Shown here: positions 1 to 13,147 of the stretch, in pieces
How positions within the stretch are numbered: position 1 is the stretch's first letter
Layout: the number at the start of each line of letters is the position of its first letter
NCBI RefSeq assembly: GCF_033473495.1
Contig: NC_088939.1
Location: forward strand, 868,001-932,000
Length of the DNA: 64,000 bases
Direction: 5' to 3'
From: Cercospora beticola
Lineage: Eukaryota; Ascomycota; Dothideomycetes; Mycosphaerellales; Mycosphaerellaceae
The notes under the pieces: generated by a model
Database searches by the model: none
Told to the model about the DNA's origin: nothing
The model's input: the letters and a program-made list of their open reading frames with translations, nothing else
Program-made: the position numbers and the translations under genes

Positions 1-1
1 C

Positions 2-3000
2 TGGATGTTCTGGGATGATAATGTCAAAGAATTCACCAACGTGGCTCGTGATGTCACTCGTCGACGGAATGACAGATTCATCCCCATCAAAATCAACAAA
101 CGTCATGACAAGACCCAGGACCGAATCAGCTATATCTACAAGTTCCGTGACGACCACGAGCAATTGCAGAACACGATTGCGAACGTGCTTGGACCCGATG
201 ACGATACTGGCGAGCTCACCGACGGGGCGAGGGCTCCCGTGATTGTCGAGGAGATGGGCGATGTCGATGCTGCAGAAGAAATTCTGCAAGCTTACGAAGT
301 GGTCAAAGATGTCGACGTGCTCGACATTTCTCCAGAAGGCGAGCGCCTCTGGACGCAAGCAGAAGCAGCCTACAATGAACGCACAGCCAGAGTCGAGAAT
401 TCGATCATTGCACGATTGCGGGATCGCCTGGCGGTAGCGAAGACAGCGAACGAAATGTTCCGGGTTTTCTCCAAATTCAATGCTCTTTTCGTGCGACCCA
501 AGATCAAGGGCGCCATTGCAGAATACCAAGTTCAGCTGATGAACAACGTGCGGGAGGACATCGATGCCCTTCAGCAGCGCTTCACTCACCAGTATGGTCA
601 AACTGAGGCACACGGCATGGCTCAGCTCCACGACTTGCCACCGATATCAGGGGCCATCATTCGTGCCCGGCAGATCGAACGCCAGCTCAACAGCTATTTG
701 AGCAAAGTTGAAGACATTCTTGGAGCCAAATGGCGAGAACATATCGACGGTCAACGGCTTGCACAACTAGGCGACGGCTTCAAGAGAAAGCTCGACACCA
801 AGCCCATATTCGAAGACTGGCTGCGCGATATCGATCGCCGGCATCTCTCGATATCCGGCCGCCTATTTTCGGTCACTCAAAACAGAGCTCGAGGTGGCGT
901 GCTTGAAATTCACGTAAACTTCGACTCACAAGTGGTTGTGCTTTTCAAGGAAGTGCGCAATCTGCTGTGGCTCAATTTCAACGTGCCGCATGCAATCACC
1001 AATGTTTCCAAAGAAGCTCGTCGTGTGTACCCTTACGCCACAAGTCTGATGGAGAGCTTGAACACCTACAGCCAGACCAACTCGGTCATCGAAAACATGT
1101 CGGAAGTGACCACTTTGATCAGTGGATATCGCAATGACGTACAAAGCTTCATTGGAAAGGGCACTTCGCTCCGATGGGACACATTCGTGCTGGCCTACGA
1201 TGTTCATGTGCCGCGTATCGGAGATGGCGGTATAGGGTCTGGGGACGACAAGCTACACGTACAGTTTGTGCGAAACTTGGGCGGCTCCATCGCCACGTTG
1301 TCACAGAAGGTTGCGACGCTACTCTCAATCCAGACGACAGTTGAGCAGGCACTGCGCGAGCTCCAGACATGTCAATTCACACACGAAGCCTTTAGCACAC
1401 ATCTTGAGACTTTGCAGAGAGCGATTGATCAGCTGAATCTTGAAGCGTACTCGAATATTGCGTACTGGGTTGAAAAGACGAACGAGAAGGTGGTTGAGAC
1501 GCTCCACGCACGTCTAAGGCAAGCACTCAAAGACTGGACAGAAGACTTCGAACATGGCTACGGCGCAGACCAACAATCTCCTCGCGAGATTGGCGCACCC
1601 AACATTGAAACTTCCGCGCACGACATTGTGATGCAGAGTCAACTTATTCAACTCGACCCGCCGTTGGAGGACGCCAAAACGGGCTGGCTTGAGAACCTCA
1701 ACACATGGCTTGCTATCGTATGCAGTCTGCCCAGACTGCAAGCCTCTCGTTTTGAAGCCGCCTTGGCCGTCCAATCGTCGACTTCAGCCACCACATACTC
1801 GGAACTGCCGATCATGTGCATAGATACCCTGGCTGAGCTGTATGAGCGCATCGAAGCCAAATTGAACGTCGCCCAGACCTATGTGGACGAATGGCTACAA
1901 TTTCAATCGCTTTGGGATCTGCAGCTCTCTCAAATACAGGGCGACCTCAACGAGGAACTCGACTTGTGGCTCCAGTTGATCCTGGAGATCCGGCAAAAGC
2001 GAGAGACATTCGACACCTCTGGCAATCGCCGATCATTCGGCTACCTAGTCATCAACTATGAACAAGTACAGTCCAAGGTGAACGCGAAATACGACCAGTG
2101 GCAGCATGATCTGCTTGCCCACTTCTCTACAATGTTTGCCACCCGTCTTGTCGACGTGTATAGCGAGCTGCAGCGAGCCAGGAAGGACCTCGAAGGACAA
2201 TCTATGCAAGCCTCATCTACCTCTCAAGCAGTGTCATTCATCACTGTGGTTCAAACCTGCAAGCGACAGACGAAAGTCTGGGAACCTGAAATGGACACCT
2301 TCAGACAAGGCCAACAGACGTTGCTGCGCTTGCGCTTCCAGTACCCTAAGGACTGGCTCTACGTCGAGCAAGTCGATCACGAGTGGACAGCGCTTATCGA
2401 AGTGCTTGAGAAAAAGAGCAGACAAATTGCGGATCACACGGAGGGGTTGCGTACCAAGATCATTGCCGAGGACGGTGTTGTCGCGCGCCGCATCGCTGAG
2501 ATGACCGAGAAATGGCAAGAACAGCGCCCGGAGTCTGGGTCCACGCCTCCAGCAGAGGCTGTTGCAAGCCTAGAGACGTTCGACAAGGAGCTGACTCAGC
2601 TTCAGGAGCAGCACGACATGGTGGCCAAAGCGAAGGAGGCGCTTGAGCTGCCAGCAAGTCCAGACAACATGCTTGCTGATCTGTTGGCTGAGGTCCAAGA
2701 CTACAAGTCAGTATGGGCGAACTTGACAGTCGTCTGGGATCAGCTGAACGAGCTACGAGATCAGCCGTGGAATAGCATTCAGCCTCGCAAGCTCAGACAG
2801 AGCATTGACAACCTCATCAAGACTACGAAAGAAATGCCCAGCAGAATGCGCTCATACGCAGCATTCGAGCACTTACAGCAGCATCTGAGACAGCTGCTCA
2901 AAGTGAATCCACTGCTTACGGAGATGCGATCTGACGCTGTTCGCGAGAGGCACTGGACCAAGATCTTCAAATCTCTCGCTCCATCCAAGCGGTACTCGGC

Positions 3001-6000
3001 TCTTTCCATGACCCTTGGTGATGTCTGGGACCTTCAACTTGGGCCCAGCGAGGCTGTCATTCGAGATGTAATCGCACAAGCGCAGGGCGAGATGGCGCTC
3101 GAAGAGTTTGTTCGTGGCGTACGAGAGCAATGGCAGAACTATTCTCTGGATCTGGTCAACTACCAGAACAAGTGCCGCCTCATTCGTGGCTGGGACGACT
3201 TGTTCGCTAAGTGCAGCGACCACCTCAACTCTCTCCAGGCTATGCGTCATTCACCATACTACAAGGAGTTTGAGGAAGAAGCTTCATCGTGGGAAGACAA
3301 GTTGAACCGCATCCACGTGCTGTTCGATGTTTGGATCGATGTGCAGCGTCAATGGGTCTACCTCGAAGGCGTGTTCACTGGCAACGCTGACATCAAGCAC
3401 TTGCTCCCTGTGGAATCATCTCGTTTTGCGAACATCAACAGCGAATTCATGACCGTGCTCAAGAAAGTGTACCGGTCGCCTTTGGTGCTTGAAGTGCTGA
3501 ACATTCCGGACGTTCAGAAATCCCTTGAGAGATTGGCTGATTTGCTCAACAAGATCCAGAAAGCACTCGGCGAGTACCTTGAAAAAGAGCGTGTAGCTTT
3601 CCCACGATTCTACTTCGTTGGTGACGAAGACCTGCTTGAGATCATTGGCAACAGCAATGATACGGTCCGTGTTGCCAAGCACTTGCGAAAGATGTTTGCT
3701 GGCATCAATGGGCTCTTGCTGGACGACGAGTCAAACATACTTGGACTCCAATCCCGAGAAGGCGAAGAGGTTCTTTTCAAGACGCCCATCAACCTGATAC
3801 AAACGCCTAAGATCAACGACTGGCTACGAGCACTGGAGACTGGCATGCGCGAAACGCTGTCAGACTTGCTCGTAGAAGCTGTCGCCGAATACGAAGGTCT
3901 CGATGAACACGACAACCCTGCTTTCGAGGCTTTCATTGAGAAGTACCCAGCCCAAATTGGTGTATTAGCAACACAGGCTCATTGGACCGCACAAGTCGAG
4001 GCCGCTCTTGGACAAGGAGGTGCACCCTTGCAGAAACTCTTCGAGACGCAAGTCAGCAAGCTGAAGTTCCTGGCTACCATCGTCTTGAAAGAGCTTACGC
4101 CAGTGCACCGCAAGAAGTGCGAGCAGCTGATTACTGAATTTGTCCACCAACGAGACAAGATCGAGCAGCTGATTGAGGGTGGAGCGGATTCGCCAGGTCA
4201 CTACTTGTGGCTCCTTCAAATGCGCTACGAGTTCACTGCGAGCGCACCGCCTCTTGAGCGTATGCAGGTTCAGGTCGCGAATGCTACCCTCGCCTACGGA
4301 TTCGAATACCTTGGCGTACCCGAAAGACTTGTCCGAACACCACTTACAGATCGCTGTTTCCTGACGCTGAGTCAAGCTCTATGCCAACGATTAGGTGGTT
4401 CGCCATACGGTCCAGCTGGAACGGGTAAGACAGAATCTGTGAAAGCACTTGGTGTACAGCTCGGACGTTTCACGCTCGTCTTCAATTGTGACGACACCTT
4501 TGATTTCCAGGCCATGGGTCGTATCTTTCTTGGTCTCTCGCAAGTCGGCGCGTGGGGTTGTTTCGATGAGTTCAATCGACTGGAGGAACGCATCTTGTCT
4601 GCGGTCTCACAGCAGATCCAGAACATTCAAGTCGGCCTGCGCAAGCGTGCGCTCGATGACAATGCTCAAATCGAGCTCATTGGTCGCCAGCTCAAGGTCC
4701 ATCTACTCACCGGTCTGTTCATCACCATGAATCCTGGCTATGCTGGACGTTCGAACTTGCCAGACAATCTGAAGAAACTGTTCCGCAGCGTTGCGATGTC
4801 GAAGCCTGACAAAGAGATCATTGCTGAAGTCATGCTGTTCTCGCAAGGTTTCTCAGAAGCAAAGACGCTATCCAGGCAGACTGTGCCCTTTTTCGACAAG
4901 TGCAGCGCCGGATTGTCTAAACAGCCGCACTACGATTTTGGACTTCGTGCACTCAAGAGTGTGCTCGTCAGTTCTGGTGGTCTGAAGCGATCTAGACTGG
5001 CCAGCGGCTCAGACGCAGACGCTGATGTGGTGGTTGAGCCACAGATCATCGTACAAAGCATTCGCGAGACTATTGCACCCAAACTGGTACGAGACGACGC
5101 ATTGCGCATGCAAGAGATCGAAGAAGATGCGTTTCCGGGCGTCAGATATGTTCCGGCGCCTTTGGAGAAACTGCGCAAGGCTCTTGAAGAGGTTGTGGAA
5201 GAGCGCAAGCTCGTTGCGACAGACTCGTGGCTCACAAAGGTTCTTCAGCTGTACCAGATCCAAAGCCTGCACCATGGTGTCATGATGGTAGGAAACTCCG
5301 GCACAGGAAAGTCGACCGCTTGGCAGACCTTGCTCGCCGCCCTACAAAAAGTCGATGGCATTGAAGGAGTATGCCATGTCATCGATCCCAAAGTCATGTC
5401 CAAAGAGAGCTTGTACGGCAGTCTCGACAGCACCACTCGCGAATGGACGGATGGTCTGTTCACAAGCATTCTCCGAAAGGTTGTTGACAATCTTCGTGGA
5501 GAGGACACAAAGCGCCACTGGATCGTGTTCGACGGTGACGTCGACCCTGAGTGGGTTGAGAACTTGAACTCCGTGCTGGACGACAACAAGCTGCTGACGC
5601 TGCCAAATGGTGAGCGTCTTGGCCTGCCCTCGAACGTGCGCGTCATGTTCGAAGTAGAGACTCTTCGATACGCCACTCTTGCGACAGTGTCTCGTTGCGG
5701 TATGGTATGGTTCAGCGACGATACTGTTGACATCGATGTCATGCTTTCGCGATACATCGCCCAGCTTCGTACTGCTACGTTCGAGGACTTGGAGGAAGAC
5801 ACTGGCACTCCCACATCGACGGAAGCAAGACTTACCGTGCAGAACTTGATGGCCGAGATTCTCAACAGGCGATTGACCGAGAACGATTTTGTGAAGAAGA
5901 GTCTTGAGCACTGCGCGAGTATGAAGCACATCATGGAATTCACTTCCATTCGTGCCATTGGCACGCTTTTCTCACTACTACGAAAGGCCTGCCGATCAGT

Positions 6001-9000
6001 GCTGGAATACAACATCCAGCACACTGACTTTCCCCTCAACGACGATCAGATCGAGGGTTATCTGGCGAAGAAAGTTCTTCTTGCTGCAGTCTGGTCGTTC
6101 ACTGGTGACTGCCCGCTTCTCGAGCGCAAAGCTTTCGGCGACTATCTCGCTGGATTGGCTACACTGGATATGCCACTGCTGACCGACTCGTCTTCCCTCA
6201 TCGACTTCGATGTCTCCCTGCCCGAGGCTACGTGGACGTCATGGCAGAACCAGGTGCCAACTATCGAGGTCAACACGCACTCCGTCACTCAGACTGATCT
6301 CGTGATTCCCACACTGGACACTGTCAGACACGAGGACGTACTTTATTCATTCCTGGCCGAGCATAAGCCTCTTCTGCTCTGCGGTCCACCTGGTTCTGGT
6401 AAGACGATGACGCTGTTCAGCGCACTTCGCAAGTTGCCAAACATGGAGACAGTCGGCCTCAACTTTTCCAGTGCAACCACACCAGATCTGCTCGTCAAGA
6501 CGCTGGAGCAATATTGCGACTACAAGAAATCACTCAGCGGTGTCACCATGGCTCCTCGGCAAATTGGTCGCTGGCTTGTGGTGTTCTGCGATGAGATCAA
6601 CTTGCCTGCTCCTGACAAATATGGCACTCAGCGTGTCATCTCCTTCCTCAGACAACTCGTCGAGCATGGCGGTTTCTGGCGCACTTCCACCAAGAGCTGG
6701 GTCAGCCTTGAGCGTATCCAATTTGTGGGTGCTTGCAATCCTCCAACCGATGCTGGACGTACTCCACTAGGCCTACGGTTCTTGAGACATGCACCGTTAG
6801 TAATGGTCGATTACCCTGGAGAGTTGTCACTCAAGCAGATTTACGGCACTTTCAACACGGCTGTTCTCAAGATTATCCCAACACTGCGAGGCTATGCCAA
6901 TGCTTTGACGCAAGCCATGATCCAGGTGTATCTGCTTTCTCAGAAGCGTTTCACGCCGGAGATCCAGCCGCATTATGTCTACTCGCCTCGTGAACTTACG
7001 AGGTGGGTCAGGGCTGTGTACGAGGCCATACGACCACTAGAGACACTCTCGCTCGAGGGACTCGTGCGCATCTGGGCGCACGAAGCATTGCGCCTGTTCT
7101 CCGATCGACTTATCGCCTATGATGAGAGACAGTGGACTGAAGAGACGGTGAACCGCGTGGCTCTCGAACACTTCCCCAACTTGGACGAGGAGACTGCTTT
7201 GCAGCGACCAATCTTGTTCTCGAACTGGCTGTCGAAGAACTATGTTCCAGTGGCACGTGATCAGTTGCGCGACTTCGTCAAGGCTCGACTGAGGACCTTC
7301 TGCGAAGAAGAGCTCGACGTGCCGCTGATCCTCTTCAACGATGTGCTAGAGCACGTCCTGCGCATCGATCGTGTCTTCAGACAACCGCAAGGACATCTCA
7401 TCTTGATCGGTGTCAGTGGTAGTGGCAAGACTACGCTGTCTCGATTTGTCGCTTGGATGAATGGCTTGTCCGTGTTCCAGATCAAGGTTCATGGCAGATA
7501 CTCCGCCGAGGACTTTGACGAGGACTTGCGCGTTGTGCTTCGTCGATGCGGTACCAAGGGTGAGAAAATCTGCTTCATCATGGACGAGTCGAACGTCCTG
7601 GACTCCGGTTTCTTGGAGCGCATGAACACTCTGCTCGCCAACGGTGAAGTGCCCGGCCTCTTCGAGGGAGATGAGTACGCAACGCTCATGACTGCTTGCA
7701 AGGAAGGCGCCCAACGACAAGGTCTATTGCTCGACTCCCAGGAAGAGCTGTACAAGTGGTTCACTCAACAAATTGTTCGCAACCTTCATGTTGTGTTCAC
7801 CATGAACCCACCTTCCGAGGGATTGGGATCTAAAGCTGCAACCAGCCCTGCCTTGTTCAATCGTTGCGTGCTTAACTGGTTCGGCGACTGGTCTGATCAG
7901 GCATTGTATCAGGTTGCATACGAACTCACGCAGTCCGTGGACATCGACAAGGGTAATTTCGCATGTCCTGACAGTTTGCCAATCGCTTTCGACCAACTGG
8001 AGATGCCACTGTCTCATCGCGATGCAGTTGTCAATGGCATGGTTCACGTGCATCACTCGCTGCGATCATTCAACGACCGTCTCAAGCGCCAGCAGAACAA
8101 GCAGACCTTCTTGACACCACGTCAGTTCTTGGACTTCGTTGCACAATTCGTGAAGCTCTTCAATGAGAAGCGAGACGATCTCGAAGAGCAACAGCGCCAT
8201 TTGAATGTCGGTCTGGACAAGCTTCGTGAGACAGTGGAGAAGGTTTCGGAGCTGAAGAAGAGCTTGGCTGAGAAGAAGACTGAACTTGAGAAGAAAGATA
8301 CAGAAGCCAGCGAAAAACTTCAACGTATGGTGGCCGATCAGCGGGAAGCCGAACAGAGAAGATCTGCATCGCTTGAGATTCAGGCTGCACTTGAGAAGCA
8401 AGAGGAGGAAGTGGCGAAGAGAAGAGAAGTTGTGCTTAGCGATCTGGCCAAGGCTGAACCCGCTGTGGAAGAAGCACAGCGCAGTGTCAGCAACATCAAG
8501 CGTCAACATCTGACAGAAGTGAGGTCTATGCAGAATCCTCCTTCTGGTGTCAAGCTTGCTTTGGAGTCTGTGTGCTCTCTTCTTGGTCACAAGGTCACAG
8601 ACTGGAAGACGATTGTTAGCATTGTGAGGAGAGATGACTTTATCGCAAGCATTGTCGGCTATGACAACGAACGACAGATGACGCCAGCCTTGAGAAACAA
8701 GATGGAGGCTGAGTACTTGTCCAAGGATGACTTCACATTTGAGCGTGTCAATCGCGCATCCAAGGCTTGTGGTCCTCTTGTACAGTGGGTAGAGGCACAG
8801 GTCAACTACTCTTCTATCCTGGACAGAGTTGGACCACTGCGTGAGGAAGTCGATCAGCTCCAGGAAGCGGCCCTACAAACGAAGGCTGAGGCAAAGACGA
8901 TCATGAACACCCTTGAGGAGCTTGAGAAGAGCATCGCTACTTACAAGACAGAGTACGCTTCGCTCATCAGCCAGACCGAGGCTATCAAGGCCGAGATGAG

Positions 9001-11644
9001 TCGCGTCCAATCCAAGGTCGATCGCAGCATGCGTTTGCTCAACAGCCTGTCCTCTGAGCGTGGACGTTGGGAGGAGAGCAGTAAGACTTTCCAAGTGCAG
9101 ATGGAGACCATTATTGGCGATGTCTTCTTGGCATCGGCGTTCCTGGCATACGCTGGTCTATATGATCAGCAGTATCGTCGCGCTATGCTGGAAGACTGGT
9201 CTCTTCAGCTGTCAGCATCTGGCATATCTTTCAAGCCACAGAATGCCATTTCGGAATACCTTTCCACAGCAGACGAGAGGCAACAATGGCACGAGAATGC
9301 CTTGCCCGTGGACGAACTCTGCACGGAAAACGCAATCATGCTGAAGAGGTATAACCGCTATCCACTCATCATCGATCCATCTGGCCGTGTTACCGAATTC
9401 TTGCAAAACGAGACCAAGGATCGCCGGCTCACTGTGACCAGTTTCTTGGACGGCTCATTCGTGAAGCAGCTTGAGAGTGCTTTACGTTTCGGAAACCCTA
9501 TCCTGATCCAAGATGCGGAACACATTGATCCAATCCTCAACCACGTGCTTAACAAAGAGTACCAGCGCACCGGTGGTCGTGTTCTCATACAGCTTGGGAA
9601 GCAAGAAATCGATTTCTCGCCTGCTTTCAAGCTGTACCTTTCGACTAAGGATCCTTCGGCAGCATTTGCGCCAGACATCTGTAGCAGAGCCACTTTCGTC
9701 AACTTCACGGTCACACAGAGCAGCTTGAAGACTCAGACGCTTAATGATGTCCTGAAGTCAGAGCGACCAGACGTCGACGAGAGACGATCCAACCTGGTCA
9801 AGATGCAGGGCGAGTTCACACAGCGCCTGCGGAGATTGGAACGTATGTTGTTACAGGCGCTCAACGAGTCTCAAGGCAACATTCTCGACGACGAAAATGT
9901 CATCAACACGCTCGAGAAACTCAAGAACGAAGCCGCGGAGATCACAGCCAAGGCTTCCGAAACTGAAGGTGTCATGAACGAGGTCAATACCATTATGAAC
10001 ACTTACGACATCATCGCACGATCTTGTTCGGCAATCTTTGCGGTGCTGGAACAGCTGTATCATGTGCACCACTTCTACCAGTTCTCGCTGCAATACTTTG
10101 TGGACATCTTCGAGTCTGTATTGCGTACCGCACGAGAGTCTTCCGAGCGGGATCCGAAGAGACGCATTGATACCATCGTGCGTTCGCTCTTTGGCAAGAC
10201 ATACAACGAGACATCAGCTTCGTTGCTGCAGAAGGACAGATTGACCTTTGCTGTTCTGTTGGCCCAAGCTGCTCCTTTCCCCATGGACAAGAGCTTGATC
10301 GACTTGGTCCTGGACGAGACAATTATCGGCGGAGACGTCACGTCAGACTCTGCGCACAAAGACAAGGCCGTCGCTACGGCATCTCGCATCAAGAGCGTCA
10401 AGGATTTGGTTGCGGATCTAGCCTCACCAGAATGGGAGAAATTCTTCACTATCGAGCAAGCCGAGACCTGCGTGCCAGGTGTTGCTGCTGGCAGTGGAAA
10501 CGACAGTGATAAGGCGCTCAAGGAGCTGCTGCTCGTCAAGCTGTTCCGCATGGATCGACTGGTGCCTGCAACAGAACGCTTCGTCAACGTCGTATTCGGA
10601 CAAGACTTCCTCGACGTTGCAGAAAACCTTGGCAGGATTGTCGATAGCCAGACTGCCAGCTCACCCATCGCTCTCTGCTCGACTCCTGGATTCGACGCAA
10701 GTTACAAGGTCGATCAGCTTGTTGAGCGACAGAATGCCAGCTGTACAAGCGTTGCCATGGGTTCTCAAGAAGGTGTTTCAAGCGCCGACGCTGCACTGGC
10801 TGGTGCCGCGGCCAATGGTTCTTGGGTCCTGATCAAGAACGTTCACTTGGCGACCGAGTGGCTACAAAATCTGGTCAAGCGCATCGACTCACTCAAGCCA
10901 AACAAGGACTTCCGTCTCTTCTTGTCGATGGAAACGAGCCCCAAGATTCCATCAAGCTTACTCCGCGCTTCGCGTGTCTTGATGTACGAACAGCCTGCTG
11001 GTATTCGAGCCAATATGAGAGACACGTTGACGTCTCTGCCAGACAAGGCAGTTCAGCAGCCCGTTGAGAAGGCTCGTGTGCACTTCTTGCTTGCATTCTT
11101 GCACGCTGTCGCACAAGAGCGTCTGCGCTACGCCCCACGTCTCGGCTGGAAGGGATTCTGGGAGTTCAACGATGCAGATTTCGACTGCTCGGCTTTCATC
11201 ATCCAGTGGTGGACAGACAACATCGCTCGTGGTCGCAGCAACATCGCACCGAAGAGCATACCATGGGACATGCTTCGCGCGCTGATTTCAGAAATGTATG
11301 GTGGCAAGATTGACGATGCTGGCGATATGGCGCAATTGAAGGGCTTGGTCACGAAAACACTGACTGCCGATGCATTCGAAGAGGGCTTCAACTTGATCGG
11401 CGAAGTCGCGGAAGACCAAAATGTCGGCATGCCTTTGCCAAGTGGCTCAGCGAAGACCGACATGCTCCAGTGGGTCAAGGAATTACCGGAACGCGAGCCA
11501 CCCACTTACTTGGGTCTTCCTGCCAATGCAGAGAAACTCCTGCTTGTCGCGCATGCGGAGGAAATGTTGAAGAATTTGAAGACTGTAATGGGTGTGTTGG
11601 ACGAAGGAGAGAGTGTCATGGCCGAGGCCGTGGAGGAGTCGTAG
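2..11644 (+). CDS. Cytoplasmic dynein heavy chain, 5'-partial
   Basis: Motor subunit of cytoplasmic dynein, which drives minus-end transport on microtubules (nuclear migration, early endosomes). The frame is open from the left edge without an intron to TAG at 11642-11644; about 3,880 residues are visible, so some 450-500 N-terminal residues (tail) are missing against the usual ~4,300-4,400. Counting from the ATG at 5, four AAA+ Walker A loops are seen: GPAGTGKT (~1469, AAA1, followed by the Walker B region [10 protein letters not shown]), GNSGTGKS (~1763, AAA2), GPPGSGKT (~2127, AAA3) and GVSGSGKT (~2469, AAA4). A coiled-coil stalk follows (~2715-3030) with the microtubule-binding tip between its arms, then AAA5/AAA6 and a short C-terminal domain typical of fungi. 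All four loops are intact, so the motor should be functional. Orthologue of Aspergillus nudA and Neurospora ro-1. The ATG at 5 is internal, not the start. Confidence 0.97.
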   Translation, partial: WMFWDDNVKEFTNVARDVTRRRNDRFIPIKINKRHDKTQDRISYIYKFRDDHEQLQNTIANVLGPDDDTGELTDGARAPVIVEEMGDVDAAEEILQAYEVVKDVDVLDISPEGERLWTQAEAAYNERTARVENSIIARLRDRLAVAKTANEMFRVFSKFNALFVRPKIKGAIAEYQVQLMNNVREDIDALQQRFTHQYGQTEAHGMAQLHDLPPISGAIIRARQIERQLNSYLSKVEDILGAKWREHIDGQRLAQLGDGFKRKLDTKPIFEDWLRDIDRRHLSISGRLFSVTQNRARGGVLEIHVNFDSQVVVLFKEVRNLLWLNFNVPHAITNVSKEARRVYPYATSLMESLNTYSQTNSVIENMSEVTTLISGYRNDVQSFIGKGTSLRWDTFVLAYDVHVPRIGDGGIGSGDDKLHVQFVRNLGGSIATLSQKVATLLSIQTTVEQALRELQTCQFTHEAFSTHLETLQRAIDQLNLEAYSNIAYWVEKTNEKVVETLHARLRQALKDWTEDFEHGYGADQQSPREIGAPNIETSAHDIVMQSQLIQLDPPLEDAKTGWLENLNTWLAIVCSLPRLQASRFEAALAVQSSTSATTYSELPIMCIDTLAELYERIEAKLNVAQTYVDEWLQFQSLWDLQLSQIQGDLNEELDLWLQLILEIRQKRETFDTSGNRRSFGYLVINYEQVQSKVNAKYDQWQHDLLAHFSTMFATRLVDVYSELQRARKDLEGQSMQASSTSQAVSFITVVQTCKRQTKVWEPEMDTFRQGQQTLLRLRFQYPKDWLYVEQVDHEWTALIEVLEKKSRQIADHTEGLRTKIIAEDGVVARRIAEMTEKWQEQRPESGSTPPAEAVASLETFDKELTQLQEQHDMVAKAKEALELPASPDNMLADLLAEVQDYKSVWANLTVVWDQLNELRDQPWNSIQPRKLRQSIDNLIKTTKEMPSRMRSYAAFEHLQQHLRQLLKVNPLLTEMRSDAVRERHWTKIFKSLAPSKRYSALSMTLGDVWDLQLGPSEAVIRDVIAQAQGEMALEEFVRGVREQWQNYSLDLVNYQNKCRLIRGWDDLFAKCSDHLNSLQAMRHSPYYKEFEEEASSWEDKLNRIHVLFDVWIDVQRQWVYLEGVFTGNADIKHLLPVESSRFANINSEFMTVLKKVYRSPLVLEVLNIPDVQKSLERLADLLNKIQKALGEYLEKERVAFPRFYFVGDEDLLEIIGNSNDTVRVAKHLRKMFAGINGLLLDDESNILGLQSREGEEVLFKTPINLIQTPKINDWLRALETGMRETLSDLLVEAVAEYEGLDEHDNPAFEAFIEKYPAQIGVLATQAHWTAQVEAALGQGGAPLQKLFETQVSKLKFLATIVLKELTPVHRKKCEQLITEFVHQRDKIEQLIEGGADSPGHYLWLLQMRYEFTASAPPLERMQVQVANATLAYGFEYLGVPERLVRTPLTDRCFLTLSQALCQRLGGSPYGPAGTGKTESVKALGVQLGRFTLVFNCDDTFDFQAMGRIFLGLSQVGAWGCFDEFNRLEERILSAVSQQIQNIQVGLRKRALDDNAQIELIGRQLKVHLLTGLFITMNPGYAGRSNLPDNLKKLFRSVAMSKPDKEIIAEVMLFSQGFSEAKTLSRQTVPFFDKCSAGLSKQPHYDFGLRALKSVLVSSGGLKRSRLASGSDADADVVVEPQIIVQSIRETIAPKLVRDDALRMQEIEEDAFPGVRYVPAPLEKLRKALEEVVEERKLVATDSWLTKVLQLYQIQSLHHGVMMVGNSGTGKSTAWQTLLAALQKVDGIEGVCHVIDPKVMSKESLYGSLDSTTREWTDGLFTSILRKVVDNLRGEDTKRHWIVFDGDVDPEWVENLNSVLDDNKLLTLPNGERLGLPSNVRVMFEVETLRYATLATVSRCGMVWFSDDTVDIDVMLSRYIAQLRTATFEDLEEDTGTPTSTEARLTVQNLMAEILNRRLTENDFVKKSLEHCASMKHIMEFTSIRAIGTLFSLLRKACRSVLEYNIQHTDFPLNDDQIEGYLAKKVLLAAVWSFTGDCPLLERKAFGDYLAGLATLDMPLLTDSSSLIDFDVSLPEATWTSWQNQVPTIEVNTHSVTQTDLVIPTLDTVRHEDVLYSFLAEHKPLLLCGPPGSGKTMTLFSALRKLPNMETVGLNFSSATTPDLLVKTLEQYCDYKKSLSGVTMAPRQIGRWLVVFCDEINLPAPDKYGTQRVISFLRQLVEHGGFWRTSTKSWVSLERIQFVGACNPPTDAGRTPLGLRFLRHAPLVMVDYPGELSLKQIYGTFNTAVLKIIPTLRGYANALTQAMIQVYLLSQKRFTPEIQPHYVYSPRELTRWVRAVYEAIRPLETLSLEGLVRIWAHEALRLFSDRLIAYDERQWTEETVNRVALEHFPNLDEETALQRPILFSNWLSKNYVPVARDQLRDFVKARLRTFCEEELDVPLILFNDVLEHVLRIDRVFRQPQGHLILIGVSGSGKTTLSRFVAWMNGLSVFQIKVHGRYSAEDFDEDLRVVLRRCGTKGEKICFIMDESNVLDSGFLERMNTLLANGEVPGLFEGDEYATLMTACKEGAQRQGLLLDSQEELYKWFTQQIVRNLHVVFTMNPPSEGLGSKAATSPALFNRCVLNWFGDWSDQALYQVAYELTQSVDIDKGNFACPDSLPIAFDQLEMPLSHRDAVVNGMVHVHHSLRSFNDRLKRQQNKQTFLTPRQFLDFVAQFVKLFNEKRDDLEEQQRHLNVGLDKLRETVEKVSELKKSLAEKKTELEKKDTEASEKLQRMVADQREAEQRRSASLEIQAALEKQEEEVAKRREVVLSDLAKAEPAVEEAQRSVSNIKRQHLTEVRSMQNPPSGVKLALESVCSLLGHKVTDWKTIVSIVRRDDFIASIVGYDNERQMTPALRNKMEAEYLSKDDFTFERVNRASKACGPLVQWVEAQVNYSSILDRVGPLREEVDQLQEAALQTKAEAKTIMNTLEELEKSIATYKTEYASLISQTEAIKAEMSRVQSKVDRSMRLLNSLSSERGRWEESSKTFQVQMETIIGDVFLASAFLAYAGLYDQQYRRAMLEDWSLQLSASGISFKPQNAISEYLSTADERQQWHENALPVDELCTENAIMLKRYNRYPLIIDPSGRVTEFLQNETKDRRLTVTSFLDGSFVKQLESALRFGNPILIQDAEHIDPILNHVLNKEYQRTGGRVLIQLGKQEIDFSPAFKLYLSTKDPSAAFAPDICSRATFVNFTVTQSSLKTQTLNDVLKSERPDVDERRSNLVKMQGEFTQRLRRLERMLLQALNESQGNILDDENVINTLEKLKNEAAEITAKASETEGVMNEVNTIMNTYDIIARSCSAIFAVLEQLYHVHHFYQFSLQYFVDIFESVLRTARESSERDPKRRIDTIVRSLFGKTYNETSASLLQKDRLTFAVLLAQAAPFPMDKSLIDLVLDETIIGGDVTSDSAHKDKAVATASRIKSVKDLVADLASPEWEKFFTIEQAETCVPGVAAGSGNDSDKALKELLLVKLFRMDRLVPATERFVNVVFGQDFLDVAENLGRIVDSQTASSPIALCSTPGFDASYKVDQLVERQNASCTSVAMGSQEGVSSADAALAGAAANGSWVLIKNVHLATEWLQNLVKRIDSLKPNKDFRLFLSMETSPKIPSSLLRASRVLMYEQPAGIRANMRDTLTSLPDKAVQQPVEKARVHFLLAFLHAVAQERLRYAPRLGWKGFWEFNDADFDCSAFIIQWWTDNIARGRSNIAPKSIPWDMLRALISEMYGGKIDDAGDMAQLKGLVTKTLTADAFEEGFNLIGEVAEDQNVGMPLPSGSAKTDMLQWVKELPEREPPTYLGLPANAEKLLLVAHAEEMLKNLKTVMGVLDEGESVMAEAVEES

Positions 11645-11994
11645 AATGGGACGATAAGAAAGAGATTGCATGGGATTTCAATTTGTTATGCATGGCGAGA
11701 TGGCGTTCGGAGATGAATGTGCCGGAATACTGCTGGCTGGGCGATGAGATTGCGGGTACTATCATGGCAATGGCGTTTTGTGTTGGTTCTTGCAAACGTT
11801 TTCAGCGCCTATACCCCCCTCTGTGCTTTGGGTTTTCCCAGTGTGGTTTTAGGTTCGAGTGCTAGAGATTGTAAGCTGTGTGAATAGCGTTTGACAGATA
11901 GTTTATGAGATGTTGGTTGTTTGTTCTAGCTGGTGCTGCAAATGCATCGAGCCTTTCGTCGACCCGACCACGTGCGTTGCGCGACGCAACTCAG
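11645..11994. other. Convergent 3' intergenic region
   Basis: Lies between the stop of the dynein gene (+) and the stop of the cold-shock gene (-). It should hold both 3' UTRs; I see no gene or repeat. Confidence 0.6.
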
Positions 11995-12273
11995 CTACTT
12001 AGGGACAACATTCTGTGCCTGCGGTCCTTTCGTTCCCTCGATAAATGTGTATTCAACCTTTTGGCCTTCTGCCAGACTTTTGAAACCATTACCCTGGCAT
12101 TGCTCGTCAGCCACGCTCATTTACCCTTCTCGCGCTTTGACGAATTAGCAACCTACCTGGATGTCTCTAAAATGCACGAAGACATCTTTCGATCCATCGT
12201 CTGGAGTGATGAAGCCGAAACCTTTAGCGTCCTCGTACCATTTCACCGTCCCTGTCTTTGTTGTAGTGGACAT
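11995..12273 (-). CDS. Small cold-shock-domain protein, cytosolic type
   Basis: Single cold-shock domain, 71 aa, a nucleic-acid-binding OB fold of bacterial CspA type. Two exons: 12157-12273 and 11995-12093, joined in phase 0 over a 63-bp intron (donor GTAGGT, branch GCTGAC, acceptor CCAG). Exon 1 starts [12 protein letters not shown] and carries RNP-1 (KGFGFI) and RNP-2 (VFVHF). Exon 2 supplies the rest of the fold ([15 protein letters not shown]) and ends VVPK. Without the splice the protein would stop 3 codons after the exon junction and lose half the fold, which supports the intron. There is no signal peptide, so it is expected in cytosol or nucleus as an RNA chaperone (inference from family). 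It lies in tandem with a paralogue at 12810-13147 that has its intron at the same place in the domain. Free-standing CspA-size proteins are uncommon in fungi. Confidence 0.9.
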
Positions 12274-12809
12274 GACAAACGGAGCGAGTGATGTTACTCG
12301 TTTGCTGGATGCACCCGGCGGCTGCGGTCTAAGTAGAATTGTGATGAAGAGATTCTGGGAGCGTTTCAAAAAGGATGGAGATGGAGAATGAGCTGGGTCT
12401 ATGTATATATGCAAGGTGACCATTGATCTACCTTTAGAAGCTTGGTCCGGCTGCATCACGCGCAGCACAAAAATCGCCATATTTGGCAAATACACGAACA
12501 GCTATGAGGAACGTTGAGCTCCGGTACCACCGGGGAATACTGCATATTCCAGTAGTGGCTGCTGTAGCTGCAGCTTACACTCTGCCACAGACTGTTGGAA
12601 GAGCTGGTCCTGCATGCTCATGCATCGATTGCATACAGTCAGCAGCATCGCATTGCCCTCTTGGTTGCACAACTTCCCAATCACAGTCACCCCGGCCCCT
12701 CTGGAAGACCCCTGCCATCGTAACATTCTGCATTCGGATCCTATCATGTACAAGTCGAGCAATGTGCTTGTAATCGATCCCCCAGGTGTAGAGATGTGTG
12801 ATCACTACC
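12274..12809. other. Intergenic region between the two cold-shock genes
   Basis: Holds the promoter of the downstream cold-shock gene and the 3' UTR of the upstream one. Short open frames on both strands have no protein-like features. Confidence 0.5.
12404..12409 (-). promoter_or_regulatory. TATA-like box of the cold-shock gene
   Basis: TATATA on the minus strand, about 130 bp upstream of the ATG at 12273. Spacing resembles other TATA-like boxes in this window. Assigned by position only. Confidence 0.35.
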
Positions 12810-13147
12810 TTATCCCAATTGTGGAACACCATTGACCGTCTTCTGCCTTTTTGGCCCACTCTTTAAATCAAAGTCGACTTCTTTGCCCTCTTCCAATAAT
12901 GCTAGATCCTCAGGCTAGAGTCGCACATCAGCTGAGCTCCTTCAAGTTCATCCCTGATGAGCGATCTAGGTCTGCTTCAACTTACGTCGACTTCCGATCG
13001 ATAGAAGTAGACATCTGGAGATCCATCATCCGGTGTGATGTAGCCGATTCCCTTCTCGTCGTCCCATGATTTGACGATGCCTTTGAGAGCAGCAGACGAT
13101 GCAATGAACGCAGCGAAAGCAATGACAGTGGCTTGGAGGAAACGCAT
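12810..13147 (-). CDS. Signal-peptide-bearing cold-shock-domain protein
   Basis: Two exons, 12986-13147 and 12810-12914, give 88 aa. The donor is GTAAGT, the branch CTGAT, and the acceptor CTCTAG at 12915; an alternative acceptor 6 bp on would drop two residues. The N-terminus (MRFLQATVIAFAAFIASSAA) is a classic signal peptide: basic n-region, hydrophobic core and small residues before a likely cut near residue 19-21. A cold-shock domain follows at once: KGIVKSWDDEKGIGYITPDD, then VYFYRSEVD and the exon-2 part LLEEGKEVDFDL. The RNP motifs are altered (KGIGYI for KGFGFI; VYFYR for VFVHF), so nucleic-acid binding may be weakened or changed. The C-terminus is basic (PKRQKTVNG). Intron position and phase match the tandem paralogue, so the pair arose by duplication. 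Secretion is inferred from the N-terminus; I know of no described function for a secreted fungal cold-shock domain. Confidence 0.85.

Noticed and set aside
5245..6039. 264-residue open frame on the minus strand within the dynein gene
   Set aside because: Antisense shadow of conserved AAA domains; no recognisable protein features.
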